Below are positions 9,693 to 17,629 of a DNA stretch of 64,000 bases, piece by piece. A program made the translations under genes and the position numbers. This DNA comes from Halapricum salinum (GTDB taxonomy: Archaea; Halobacteriota; Halobacteria; Halobacteriales; Haloarculaceae). The first letter of the stretch is position 1, and every line of letters begins with the position of its first letter. The DNA lies in assembly GCF_004799665.1 (NCBI RefSeq), contig NZ_CP031310.1:1232887-1296886 (forward strand). Reading direction: 5' to 3'. The notes beneath the pieces were generated by a model. That model was not told where the DNA came from, did not search any database, and saw nothing but the letters and a program-made list of their open reading frames with translations.

Positions 9693-12600
9693 TCAGGCCG
9701 TCCGCAAGTGATCGGTCCGGGGCTCGTAGACCTCGCCTTTCTGCTTGAGTTTCTCGATCTCGTGTTCGGCCTTCGACTCGTCGATTCCCACCTCTTCGGC
9801 CCGCTCGATAACGACATCGATCGGCGCACCGTCGTCGTACTCCGCTTCGATATCGCCGATGATCCCCTTGATGTTCTGGATGCGGTCGCGCTGGCTCTTC
9901 GAAGTTCCCGTCTCGACGACGTCGGCGTCTAGCTCGCCAGTCTCGGGATCGACACCGATGTCCTGCAGGCACGAGCGGACGATTTCGACCGACCGCTCGG
10001 CGTCGCGCTTCTCGACGGTATCCGAGAGGCGCACTCGTGCGGAGGCTTCTGCGAGTCGAATGAGCGCCTCGATCTTCCGGGCCGTGACGGGGACGGCGGC
10101 GTCCTCGTCCTGGCCCTTCGAGCGCAGGTCGACGTAGAACTGCTCGATCTCGTCTTTGGCCTCCTCGGTCATCGTCGGGTAGCAGTTGCGTTTCGAGTAG
10201 GCGATGTACTTCCGCAGGAGTTCGGGATCGATCGCCGGGTCGACCTGCTCGGTGACCGTCTCGACCTCCTCGGCCGAGAAGTCCGGCGTCGCGTTGTTCT
10301 GACGGTGAGTGTGCAGTTCCCCTGCGTAGTTGGTCTTGAGGATGTGTCCGGCCAGCTCGCGGTCTTTCTCCTCGTTGGGGTCGTCCGTGACGGTGAAGAT
10401 CAGGTCGAACCGCGAGATCAGCGCGGGTTCCAGATCGATCTGCTCGCCGATCGGCTCGTACTGGTCGAACCGCCCGTACTTCGGATTGGCCGCCCCGAGC
10501 AGCGAACAGCGTGATTTGAGGGTGGCGTTGATTCCCGCCTTGGAGATGCTGATGGAGTTGTGCAGAACGACTCCCTGGCTGACGAACGTGTTCGTCGGTT
10601 CGACGGTCACGTCGTAGACCCAGTCGGTCGCGTACTCACCGTCGTTAGGCACCGTTTCGACGTCCGTGACTTCGTAGTAGCGGAGGTCACAGCGCGCTTC
10701 GAGTGCGTCGATCCGTTCCTCGGCTTCCGCGAGGGCGTCTTCGACAGCCTCGCGCGCCGACTCGGTGAGCGCAGCACGTCGCTGCTCGTCGTAGCCGCCG
10801 TCTTCGGCGTAGTGGACTGCGCTCGTCGTTTCGTTCTCGAGGTGTTCGGCGAGTTCGCGGCCGGACCAACCGACAGCCGCCCTGAGTTCTCCGAGCGTGT
10901 CCGCTTCGGTGACTGCCTCTCGCACCATCGAAACGCGCCCACGCAACGTCGCGAGTTCGTCCGTGACGGTCTCGATCTGGACCCCGTAGCTCTCGTCCAG
11001 GTTCGGTCGATATCGGCCGGTCAACGACAACCCGAGAAGCTTCCGTAGCGCTCGGAGTTCTTCTGCCGCACTCGGCGGTAACACGTCGTGGTGACGCGGT
11101 GTGTCGACGCTTCGATCGGCAAACGCGACGGCGTCGTCGTACCGCTCGTCCGCAGGATCGAGGACTGCATCCACGAACCGCGCTGTCGAGTCACCCATCA
11201 CGTACACTTTCCAGGAGTCTTCCGCGATATCGTAGTGGATGCGAGACGCGACACCGATCTTCGAGAGGGCATCGGCGTAGTCCTCGGCCAGCCCCTCTGA
11301 CGCCGTCGCGTACGCCATCGCCTCGCTCTCGACACCGCCGTCCCCCGCGAAAGCACCCACGAGGAACCGCCGGATCGATTCCTCGGAAGCGCCCAGAACG
11401 GCCGCTGGAATCCGCTTTTCCCGTGCGGTGTGCATCACTTCGGGGAAATTCCGTTCGAACCACCGGTACAGTTTCGTCGACACCCATCGCTGGGTCACTG
11501 TCCCGGCCGCGTTCGTCACGTCGGTGCTCTCCATCCCGAACACACGCGTCATGAGTGTGTCCATCCGGTCCAGGAGCCGCTCGTCCTGGTTCGAGAAGCC
11601 GATCTCGTGTGCCGATCCGGCGTAGCTGTGGCCCTCTGCCGTGAGGAAGCCGAGAATCTCGGCCAGATCGGGCGACAGAGCCTCCGGAAGCGAGACGTCT
11701 TTCTCCTTGCCGAGATGGGCTTCGTCCTCCAGTTCGACTGCTGCGCTGCTATTGGGGAGTTTCCGCGGTGCGGGGACGTACGCTCCCTCGGTGATCTCCT
11801 CGGCGGCCACCGTCCGGATCTCGCCGCCGACGTCCACGAACATCGGATGTTCGGGCGTCACGAGCACGTCTCGACCGTTCGAGAAAGTGACGCGGACGAA
11901 CTCCTCGGGCGCCTCGTGGCGGCTCACCCGATCGACCGACGTCTTCCGAACCTCGTTGCTCTCCAGGTCGACTGTGTGGACGCCGGCGTCTTCGATCGGG
12001 AGGATCTCGCAGTCGACGCCGTCGACGACCTCGTCCGAGTTGGCTTCCATTCGACTGTCGACAAACTCGCCGAGCTCGACCCGCCGGCCGTCTGCGAGTA
12101 GCACCTCTGAATCCGGATGGTAGGACTGCTGCTCTAGGGCCTCGTGCATTGCCGACCGGTCGTCAGAGTTGTGGACGACCATCCCGTTTGCAACGAAATT
12201 GTGGGTCCCTTCGACGGTCAAATCGTACACGTGTTCGAAACCGTGGTCGGTTAGTTGTTCGACGTCAGTTACTCCTGCTACCGCTGTTTCGGTTTTGTGC
12301 CCCTTTGCCTGGGCGGGTCCGCCATCTGTCGCGATCGTCGTTTCCGGGACGTACACACGGTCCTCCGTCGTGACGGTGGCGGCAGGCTTCTCGTCCTGAC
12401 CCGCTTCTGTTTCGACGATGAAGGGGTGATCCGGTGTCGCGACGAGTTCCTCTCCAGTATCGAGTGTGACTCGCGTCACTGTCTCCGGCGCGTCGTACTC
12501 GTGGATCGCGGTAACTGATCGCGTGACGATTCGTTCCTCGTCGGTCATCGTCCAGACGCGGAGATCGACATCTCGAATGATCCGCCCGTTCGAGAGTGGT

Positions 12601-13883
12601 TCTATCTCGCCAGTGCTGGCTGCATCGTGGGCGAGATCACGAATCCGGCAAACTCCATTTTCGAGGTGGACCAGGGTATCCCCAGTCACGCAACTCATCT
12701 TGTCTAGCTCGTCGACCGCGGCGATCCCTTGATCGGCCAAAACGAGTGCGCCAGCCTCCAGCGTCCACTGTTGGCCGTCTCCGAAGTCATCTCTAACAGC
12801 TGCAGCCGTAAGGCCGGCGGCCGATGAGCCTTTCCCCGACGTATAGACAGATCTCGGGGCAATCTGTTGGATGTATGAAATCATCTGACTCTTCCCAGTA
12901 CCAGGGTCGCCGATCAGAAGCATATGCAGGTCGCCCCGGATCCGTGAGCCGTCTGGCAGCGACTTCGAGACGCCCGAAAACAGTTGCAGAGCCATCGCGA
13001 GTTTCTCCTGATCGTAGCCGTAGATCGAGGGGGCGATCGCGCCGACCATCTGCTCGTAGATGTCTGGTTCGTTCGAAAGTTCGACGATCTCTTTTTTGTC
13101 CTCGTCGGTAATTTCCATGTCCTCGAACTGCTCGTCCTCGATGACGACGCTGAGACCGTGCATGTAAGTGTCGAACATGGGCGTCTTCTCGTTGCCCTGC
13201 TCGCGCTGGTCGAGTTTGAGCACGCCCGTCACGCGGACGTGGTCGCCCGCGGTGACGTTACCCGTGATGTCGTCCTCGATGTTGACGTCGATCGACTGGG
13301 GCGTCTCCCCGCCGCGGAGGCCCTCGGGAGACTCCTGAACGCGGATTTTCTGGGCGTCGATAAATTCGGATTGGTCGAAGTTGATCCGGAATGGGCCCTG
13401 GCGTTCACAGCCCTGGCACTCGTGAGGTTCCTGGAAGTCACCGGTCGATTGAGGAATCCGAGAGAGGGTCCCACAGCGCTGGCACTCGAAGGCCGCCGTC
13501 GTGACTTTCGGGCGGACTTCGGTGGCCTTGCGGACGATACCCTGGACGCTGATGAGCGAGCCGCGGTGGTCGGCACGGATGTCGCGGATGTCTGTCGCGT
13601 CGGGCAGATTTTTGATTCGGACGTGGGCCTGCCCTAACTTGACGTCCACGGGCAGATCGTACAGTCTGAGGGCTTCCTCGGCGTACTCCTGCAGTTGCTC
13701 GGGCTGGCTCCGGAAGTCGTCGGCCAGATCCGGATCGAACCGGTAGAGGTCCTGCCAGTCGACGAACAGGGATTTCTTGTCCGACGGGTACTTCTGGGCG
13801 AGTTCGCCGATCTCGTTCCGGTAGTAGTTCCGGTAGAACTCCTCGAAGCTGTCGATGAGTTCGGTGTTGTCCGCGGTGGCCAT
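9693..13883 (-). CDS. mcm: replicative DNA helicase MCM containing two inteins
   Basis: The precursor is 1396 residues. Removing the two inteins (398-572 and 587-1109) leaves 698 residues, the usual haloarchaeal MCM length. The host parts show the N-terminal zinc site (CQRC at 134-137 and CQGC at 156-159), the OB region, Walker A GDPGTGKS (325-332), Walker B [9 protein letters not shown] (388-396), the arginine-finger/sensor region [11 protein letters not shown] after the second intein, and a C-terminal winged helix. MCM forms the hexameric ring that unwinds DNA at replication forks. After splicing, the joint would read [29 protein letters not shown], matching normal MCM. The ATG at 13883 lies only 42 bases from the first 132-bp repeat, so the promoter may overlap the repeat edge. 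Confidence 0.97.
   Translation of the reverse strand: [1396 protein letters not shown]
10557..12125 (-). mobile_element. MCM intein 2: full intein with LAGLIDADG-type homing endonuclease
   Basis: Residues 587-1109 of the precursor (523 aa). It begins [16 protein letters not shown] (block A with Ser as nucleophile) and has block B near VTPEHPMFV. It ends [11 protein letters not shown] (His1108-Asn1109) with Ser as +1 residue. The two DOD endonuclease motifs are LGFLTAEGH (about 744-752; acidic residue Glu750) and [10 protein letters not shown] (841-850; Asp848). Both acidic residues are present, so the endonuclease could be active. An extra helical segment (about 1000-1065) follows the nuclease part. 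In DNA, the junction codons at 12123-12125 (Ser) and 10557-10559 (Asn) fit exactly. Confidence 0.93.
12168..12692 (-). mobile_element. MCM intein 1: mini-intein without homing endonuclease
   Basis: Residues 398-572 of the MCM precursor (175 aa). It starts with [13 protein letters not shown] (splicing block A; nucleophile Cys398). It has a block-B-like TPDHPFIV near 483-490 and ends [10 protein letters not shown] (block G; His571-Asn572), followed by Ser as +1 residue. No LAGLIDADG motif is present and the length is that of a bare Hint domain. It should self-splice but cannot move on its own. It sits directly after the Walker B motif, an active-site location typical of inteins. Confidence 0.93.
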
Positions 13884-13924
13884 TCAGTGGAGACAGAGTT
13901 GGACGTACTCACTCAAGAACCTTA

Positions 13925-14056
13925 GCAAACCTCGGCGGAAGTGTCGGTAGCGCGATGGTGTCCCGATGCAGCCGTGCGGTTTTATCCGGAACCGAAGGGG
14001 TGGGTGCGGTCTTTTTCCCCATGTTTTTGCGCGAGCGACCAGCGGGAGTGAGCGGA
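13925..14056 (+). repeat. 132-bp direct repeat, copy 1
   Basis: Identical base for base to 14069-14200. The two copies are separated by 12 bases, giving a period of 144. The unit starts GCAAACCTCGGCGG and ends GGGAGTGAGCGGA. It contains the T-tract motif CTTTTTCCCCATGTTTTTGC at 14011-14030, which recurs elsewhere in the window. Copy 1 begins 42 bases upstream of the mcm start codon. Confidence 0.95.
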
Positions 14057-14068
14057 AAAAGTGGTTAC

Positions 14069-14200
14069 GCAAACCTCGGCGGAAGTGTCGGTAGCGCGAT
14101 GGTGTCCCGATGCAGCCGTGCGGTTTTATCCGGAACCGAAGGGGTGGGTGCGGTCTTTTTCCCCATGTTTTTGCGCGAGCGACCAGCGGGAGTGAGCGGA
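14069..14200 (+). repeat. 132-bp direct repeat, copy 2
   Basis: A perfect copy of 13925-14056 with the T-tract motif at 14155-14174. Perfect identity points to a recent duplication or ongoing conversion. At 14263-14300 the junction sequence between the units (GGGAGTGAGC, A-run, AGTGG, then TA-GC) appears again in a diverged form, so an older third boundary may exist. Confidence 0.95.
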
Positions 14201-14638
14201 GCCGGCGCGTCAGCGCCGCAAGCGAGAACCGCGGATGCGAACGAGGAACGGCGTGACTCGTGAGCGGGAGTGAGCCAAAAAAGTGGGTATGCGAATTTGG
14301 ACCACAGTGAAAGTAGAACGGGAGGGAAAAAACCGACAGACAAAAACCGGGTTGCTCACGAAGCGAGGGGGTTGAAACGAGATGATCGGTGCAGTCGCTG
14401 TCGAGCGCGCAGTATCGAAAGCTACGAGACGACAGACACACAGGCCTGTCACTCGTGTTTTCACACCGCATCAAAGGGGGCTGATGACGGGCGTTGGAGG
14501 CGCTTGTCGGAACCTCCAGCGTCTGTGTGAGTGGTCCTCGCCAGCAGTACAACTGCCGACGGAGACGCACCACGGCGGTATATTGACCCCCCAGCGTACT
14601 GAAAGTAACCCCGCCGAACGGCGGCCATTTATATGGAC

Positions 14639-15274
14639 CTACGTGACGCCAAGCTGTGCTTCGACGAGGTGATGTTGGGCACGTCGAAGTCGTTCGGAAA
14701 ACGACGAGCGGGAGATGCCGAGTTCCGTGGCCACTTCGTCCTGAGTCACGCGCTCTGACTCGTCGAAATAGCCCATCTCGTAGGCCGTCACCAGCGCCTC
14801 GAACTGGGGTTCAGTCAGGCGGCCGGTGTCCTCCTTGGCAGTCCCGTGGCTGAGCCGGAGCACCTCGACGCTGATCTCGTTCGAGCGGAGGAACTTCCAG
14901 AGTCCCGTGAGCACGTTTCGGCCGGAGACGTGACCGACCAGACGCAAACAGTTAGGTCGGACCTGCCCGCTGACGAGCGCACCGTCGAGCAGGACGTCGG
15001 CCGGTACGTCGTCGACTTTTCCTGCCATCGTCACACGGTAGAGACGGCGGTTCGTCCCACCGCTGACCAGTCCGACGTCGAGGGCGCTCGGCAGCGCTTC
15101 GAACGCCTGGGTCACGCGATCGAGCCGTTCACCGCTGGCCCAGAGAAACCAGTGGATCGTGCCGTCGTCCCACCGAAAGCGCTCGATTTCGATGTCGACG
15201 GCCGGATACTCGGTCGAGACGGCCGTCAGCTCGATCGGTGGGCCACTGACTTCGATCTCGGCGACCAGACTCAT
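14639..15274 (-). CDS. bacterio-opsin-activator-like HTH transcriptional regulator
   Basis: A 211-residue protein from the ATG at 15274 (MSLVAEIEV). The first 150 residues are a mixed alpha/beta sensing domain of the kind found in haloarchaeal Bat-like regulators. Residues 155-210 form the HTH_10 domain: LTEPQFEALVTAYEMGYFD, then VTQDEVATELGISRSSFSERLRRAQ, where the recognition helix is ISRSSFSERLR. Proteins of this type act as DNA-binding regulators, but the signal and targets are unknown. A frame upstream to 15355 exists but is Arg/Gly-rich and not family-like. The gene is divergent from the small membrane protein gene at 15451. Confidence 0.88.
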   Translation of the reverse strand: MSLVAEIEVSGPPIELTAVSTEYPAVDIEIERFRWDDGTIHWFLWASGERLDRVTQAFEALPSALDVGLVSGGTNRRLYRVTMAGKVDDVPADVLLDGALVSGQVRPNCLRLVGHVSGRNVLTGLWKFLRSNEISVEVLRLSHGTAKEDTGRLTEPQFEALVTAYEMGYFDESERVTQDEVATELGISRSSFSERLRRAQHHLVEAQLGVT

Positions 15275-15428
15275 CGCACACCCCTCGCGCTGTCGGCCCC
15301 GCCCGCCGTCGACGCCTCGCCAATCGAAACCGTTTCTGCCCCCATTGATAACCACTCCAGTGGTCGTTCAGAGTGATTTCTCTAAAATGTGTCGCTCGGA
15401 TCGTCGGTTCAGCCCCAAGACTGAAATA

Positions 15429-15454
15429 CCATATTACGTAAATTAGGCATATGG
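15429..15454. promoter_or_regulatory. palindromic elements around the start of the 78-residue membrane protein gene
   Basis: The AT-rich stretch holds the perfect palindrome TTACGTAA at 15434-15441, inside a looser inverted pair CCATAT (15429-15434) and ATATGG (15449-15454) that includes the start codon. It sits between two divergent genes, so it could be an operator for either. No regulator is assigned. Confidence 0.3.
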
Positions 15455-15687
15455 TAGAGCTTGGCGAGGTGGCAGTGTTCGGGTCGGACGAGAACAGTCA
15501 GCAGCGGTCGATCCTGTTCGCGATCGTGATCGCGGCCGGGTTTCTGGCGGTCGCGGCCGGTGCGGGGACTCTCGCGGTCGGGAGCAACGCGCTGGTCGGG
15601 GCGGTACTGCTGGCCGTCGGCGTGCTCACGCTGGCCGGTGGTGCGATGATCGCGACAGGCAACGCCGACGAGTATCTGTTCGAGTGA
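15451..15687 (+). CDS. small two-helix membrane protein
   Basis: A 78-residue protein with a short polar N-terminus (MVELGEVAVFGSDENSQQR) and two hydrophobic segments (about 20-42 and 47-66) rich in Gly, Ala and Val. It ends with an acidic tail. Proteins of this shape are common in haloarchaea and mostly uncharacterised. The start codon is embedded in an AT-rich palindromic region, consistent with a leaderless or near-leaderless transcript. I do not recognise a family. Confidence 0.6.
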   Translation: MVELGEVAVFGSDENSQQRSILFAIVIAAGFLAVAAGAGTLAVGSNALVGAVLLAVGVLTLAGGAMIATGNADEYLFE

Positions 15688-15711
15688 GGGTCGGGGAACA
15701 CCGGCGCTCGC

Positions 15712-17046
15712 CTACAGGGCGTCCTTGTAGGCTTCCAGGGCCGTCTCGATGTCCGTGTCTGTGTGGGCGGCCGAGAGGAACTGCGATTCGAACTGGTTAG
15801 GCGTGAGGAACACGCCCTGCTCTTTCATCGCGGGCCAGAACAGCCGTTCCCAGCGCTCGGTCTCGGCCTGCTTGACGTCCATCCCGTTTTTGGGACAGTG
15901 CTCGTAGCGCGGGCAGGTCGGGTTCTGCGTACAGCCGGCCTCGCAGTGGCCCTCGCCGAACTCGCCCTCACGGGTGAAGATCACCTTGAACATCGAGTCC
16001 GTGCCGACCACGGTATACTGGGGCGCCTGGTCTTCGAGGATGTCGGCGATTCCCGAACGCATGCGCTCGCCCAGTTCGTTCACGTGGTCGTAGACGTCGT
16101 TCTCGGCGGCGTATCTGAGTGTTTCCAGCCCGGCGGCCATCGTCACGGGGTGGCCAGAGAAGGTGCCGGACTGGAAGACCTCGCCCGCGGGTGTGAACTG
16201 CTCGATGATCTCGCTCTTGCCTCCGATTGCACCCACGGGGAAGCCGCCGCCGACGATCTTGCCGAACGTCGTGATGTCGGGATCGATCCCGAACTTGCCC
16301 TGGGCACACTGGAGGCCACCGACGCGAAAGCCGGTGATGACCTCGTCGAAGATGAGTAGCGAACCGTGCTCGTCACAGAGCTGGCGCAGCTGTTCGTGGT
16401 AGCCCTCGACGGGGTGGACGATCCCGTAGTTGCCGAGGATCGGTTCCGTGAGGACGGCGGCGATGTCCTCGCCGTGCTCCTCGAACACTCGCTCGACGGC
16501 CTCGGTGTCGTTGAACGGCACAGTCAGCGTGTGCTCGGCGAAGCTCTCGGGGATGCCCGGGCTGGAGGGGTGGGTGTGCTCGCCGTGACCCTCGACGAGC
16601 GTCGACTCCTGGGCGCCGTGGTAGCCGCCCTGCATGACGACGATCTTGTCCCGGCCGGTGTAGCCGCGGGCGAGCCGGACGGCCGAGACGGTGGCCTCGG
16701 TCCCGCTGTTGACGAACCGGACCATCTCGACGCCGGGAACGTGCCGCGTCACGAATTCCGCGAGTTCGACCTCGACTTCGGTGGGCGCGCCGTACATCGG
16801 GCCTTCGCTGGCGCGCTGCTGGATCGCGGCCTGGACCTGCTCGGGCAGGTCGTGTCCCAGCAGGAGCGGGCCGTAGCCCATCACGAAGTCGACGTAGCGG
16901 TTGCCGTCGGCGTCGACGACGTGGCCGCCGTCGCCCTTCTGGACGAAGAAGGGGTAGGGCTGAATCGCCCGGACAGAGGAGTTGACGCCGCCCGGCATCA
17001 CGGAGAGAGCGCGGTCGTACAGGTCGCGTGACTGCTCGTGGTTCAT
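15712..17046 (-). CDS. hemL: glutamate-1-semialdehyde 2,1-aminomutase
   Basis: A 444-residue PLP enzyme that converts glutamate-1-semialdehyde to 5-aminolevulinate, the precursor of heme, siroheme and cobalamin. Family landmarks include [11 protein letters not shown] near the N-terminus, [30 protein letters not shown] and the PLP lysine in [12 protein letters not shown]. Near residues 363-385 is an insert with four cysteines ([11 protein letters not shown] and a further Cys); I remember similar inserts in haloarchaeal homologues but not in bacterial HemL. The ATG at 17046 ([12 protein letters not shown]) is correct: the longer frame to 17247 runs through repeats derived from a tRNA gene. The siroheme it supports would be needed by the reductase at 37355-39124. 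Confidence 0.95.
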   Translation of the reverse strand: MNHEQSRDLYDRALSVMPGGVNSSVRAIQPYPFFVQKGDGGHVVDADGNRYVDFVMGYGPLLLGHDLPEQVQAAIQQRASEGPMYGAPTEVEVELAEFVTRHVPGVEMVRFVNSGTEATVSAVRLARGYTGRDKIVVMQGGYHGAQESTLVEGHGEHTHPSSPGIPESFAEHTLTVPFNDTEAVERVFEEHGEDIAAVLTEPILGNYGIVHPVEGYHEQLRQLCDEHGSLLIFDEVITGFRVGGLQCAQGKFGIDPDITTFGKIVGGGFPVGAIGGKSEIIEQFTPAGEVFQSGTFSGHPVTMAAGLETLRYAAENDVYDHVNELGERMRSGIADILEDQAPQYTVVGTDSMFKVIFTREGEFGEGHCEAGCTQNPTCPRYEHCPKNGMDVKQAETERWERLFWPAMKEQGVFLTPNQFESQFLSAAHTDTDIETALEAYKDAL

Positions 17047-17426
17047 GGGCGGGGATTTGGACGGCAGTCGAAAGTAGTTGACGACGGCCGGCTCGGCTGC
17101 GCGTTTATGCGCAGCCAGTTCAGCCGGGAGTCGTATGTTGACGACGGCCGGCTCGCGAGTTTGTACGCGGCAAAAAGCGCCAGGACTGGGATTTGAACCA
17201 CGCGAAGGCGGTCGTCTCGCTTCGCTCGACGCTGCGACTCCCCTCATTCAAATCCCTGTCTATATCGAATTTGCCGCTCGCGAGTTTGCTCGCGGCAAAA
17301 GTACGCCAGGGCTGGGATTTGAACCGATGGCGAGACGGTCACCTCGCTCCGCTCGGTGCTGCGACTCGCGTGCTCAAATCCCAGCCGAGCCGCTTCGCTC
17401 CTCGCGTATTGCTCGGAGCAGAAGAC
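17047..17426. repeat. cluster of tRNA-Ser 3'-end-derived repeats
   Basis: Two units (17151-17257 and 17276-17384) each contain about 21 bases matching the 3' end of the neighbouring tRNA-Ser: GCCAGGACTGGGATTTGAAC at 17179 and GCCAGGGCTGGGATTTGAAC at 17305. Each is preceded by a CTCGCGAG...GCGGCAAAA flank. The real tRNA has a related flank at 17401-17426. Each unit also ends in the reverse complement of the tRNA piece (TTCAAATCCC), giving long imperfect hairpins. A 19-bp direct repeat (GTTGACGACGGCCGGCTCG) occurs at 17077 and 17137. No protein gene is credible here. Confidence 0.8.
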
Positions 17427-17507
17427 GCCAGGACTGGGATTTGAACCCAGAATCCCGAAAGGGAACACGCTTTCCAGGCGTGCGCCTTACCGTTCGGCCA
17501 TCCTGGC
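17427..17507 (-). tRNA. tRNA-Ser(GGA)
   Basis: Read on the minus strand, it has a 7-bp acceptor stem GCCAGGA/TCCTGGC, a D arm, an anticodon stem CACGC/GCGTG around the loop CTGGAAA (anticodon GGA), a long variable arm with stem TCCC/GGGA, and a T arm CTGGG/CCCAG. The long variable arm confirms the serine type. CCA is not encoded and there is no intron. It decodes UCC and UCU. Confidence 0.95.
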
Positions 17508-17629
17508 TCACTCGATTTGTCGGCCGCGGTTGCGTTTAGGTGTTACGTTGTCGTCTCGCCGTCGGGCGGCCGAAATCACCGATCCGGCGGTCACGCGAAC
17601 AAGTGAGTGTGGCCTCGGAGTGACGGATA

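Larger units (their letters stand above)
13884..14638. other. gene-free stretch upstream of mcm
   Basis: No convincing gene lies in these 755 bases: the frames present are short, lack family resemblance and run across the repeats on both strands. The stretch holds the mcm upstream region (13884-13924), two perfect 132-bp repeats, a degenerate third copy of the repeat end (14263-14300), then about 330 bases of lower-GC sequence in which I see nothing recognisable. Close to 14612-14627 lies a small GC stem (CCGCC/GGCGG). On the minus strand it follows the HTH regulator gene and could end its transcript. Confidence 0.6.

Noticed and set aside
10557-12692. Insertion sequences disrupting mcm
   Set aside because: The reading frame is continuous, and both insertions begin with Cys/Ser, end with His-Asn and carry splicing blocks, so they are inteins.
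13925-14200. CRISPR array
   Set aside because: Only two long perfect repeats with a 12-base spacer; CRISPR repeats are about 24-37 bases with spacers of similar length and several units, and no cas gene is present.
14270-14530. 86-residue frame with CxxC words upstream of the HTH gene
   Set aside because: Lys/Arg/Ser-rich, non-acidic composition unlike haloarchaeal proteins, starts inside the repeat zone, and has no neighbour logic.
17047-17247. Longer N-terminus for HemL (67 extra residues)
   Set aside because: The extension runs through tRNA-derived repeats, contains repeated REPAVVN/AEPAVVN words translated from DNA repeats, and is absent from the enzyme family; homology starts at MNHEQSRDL.
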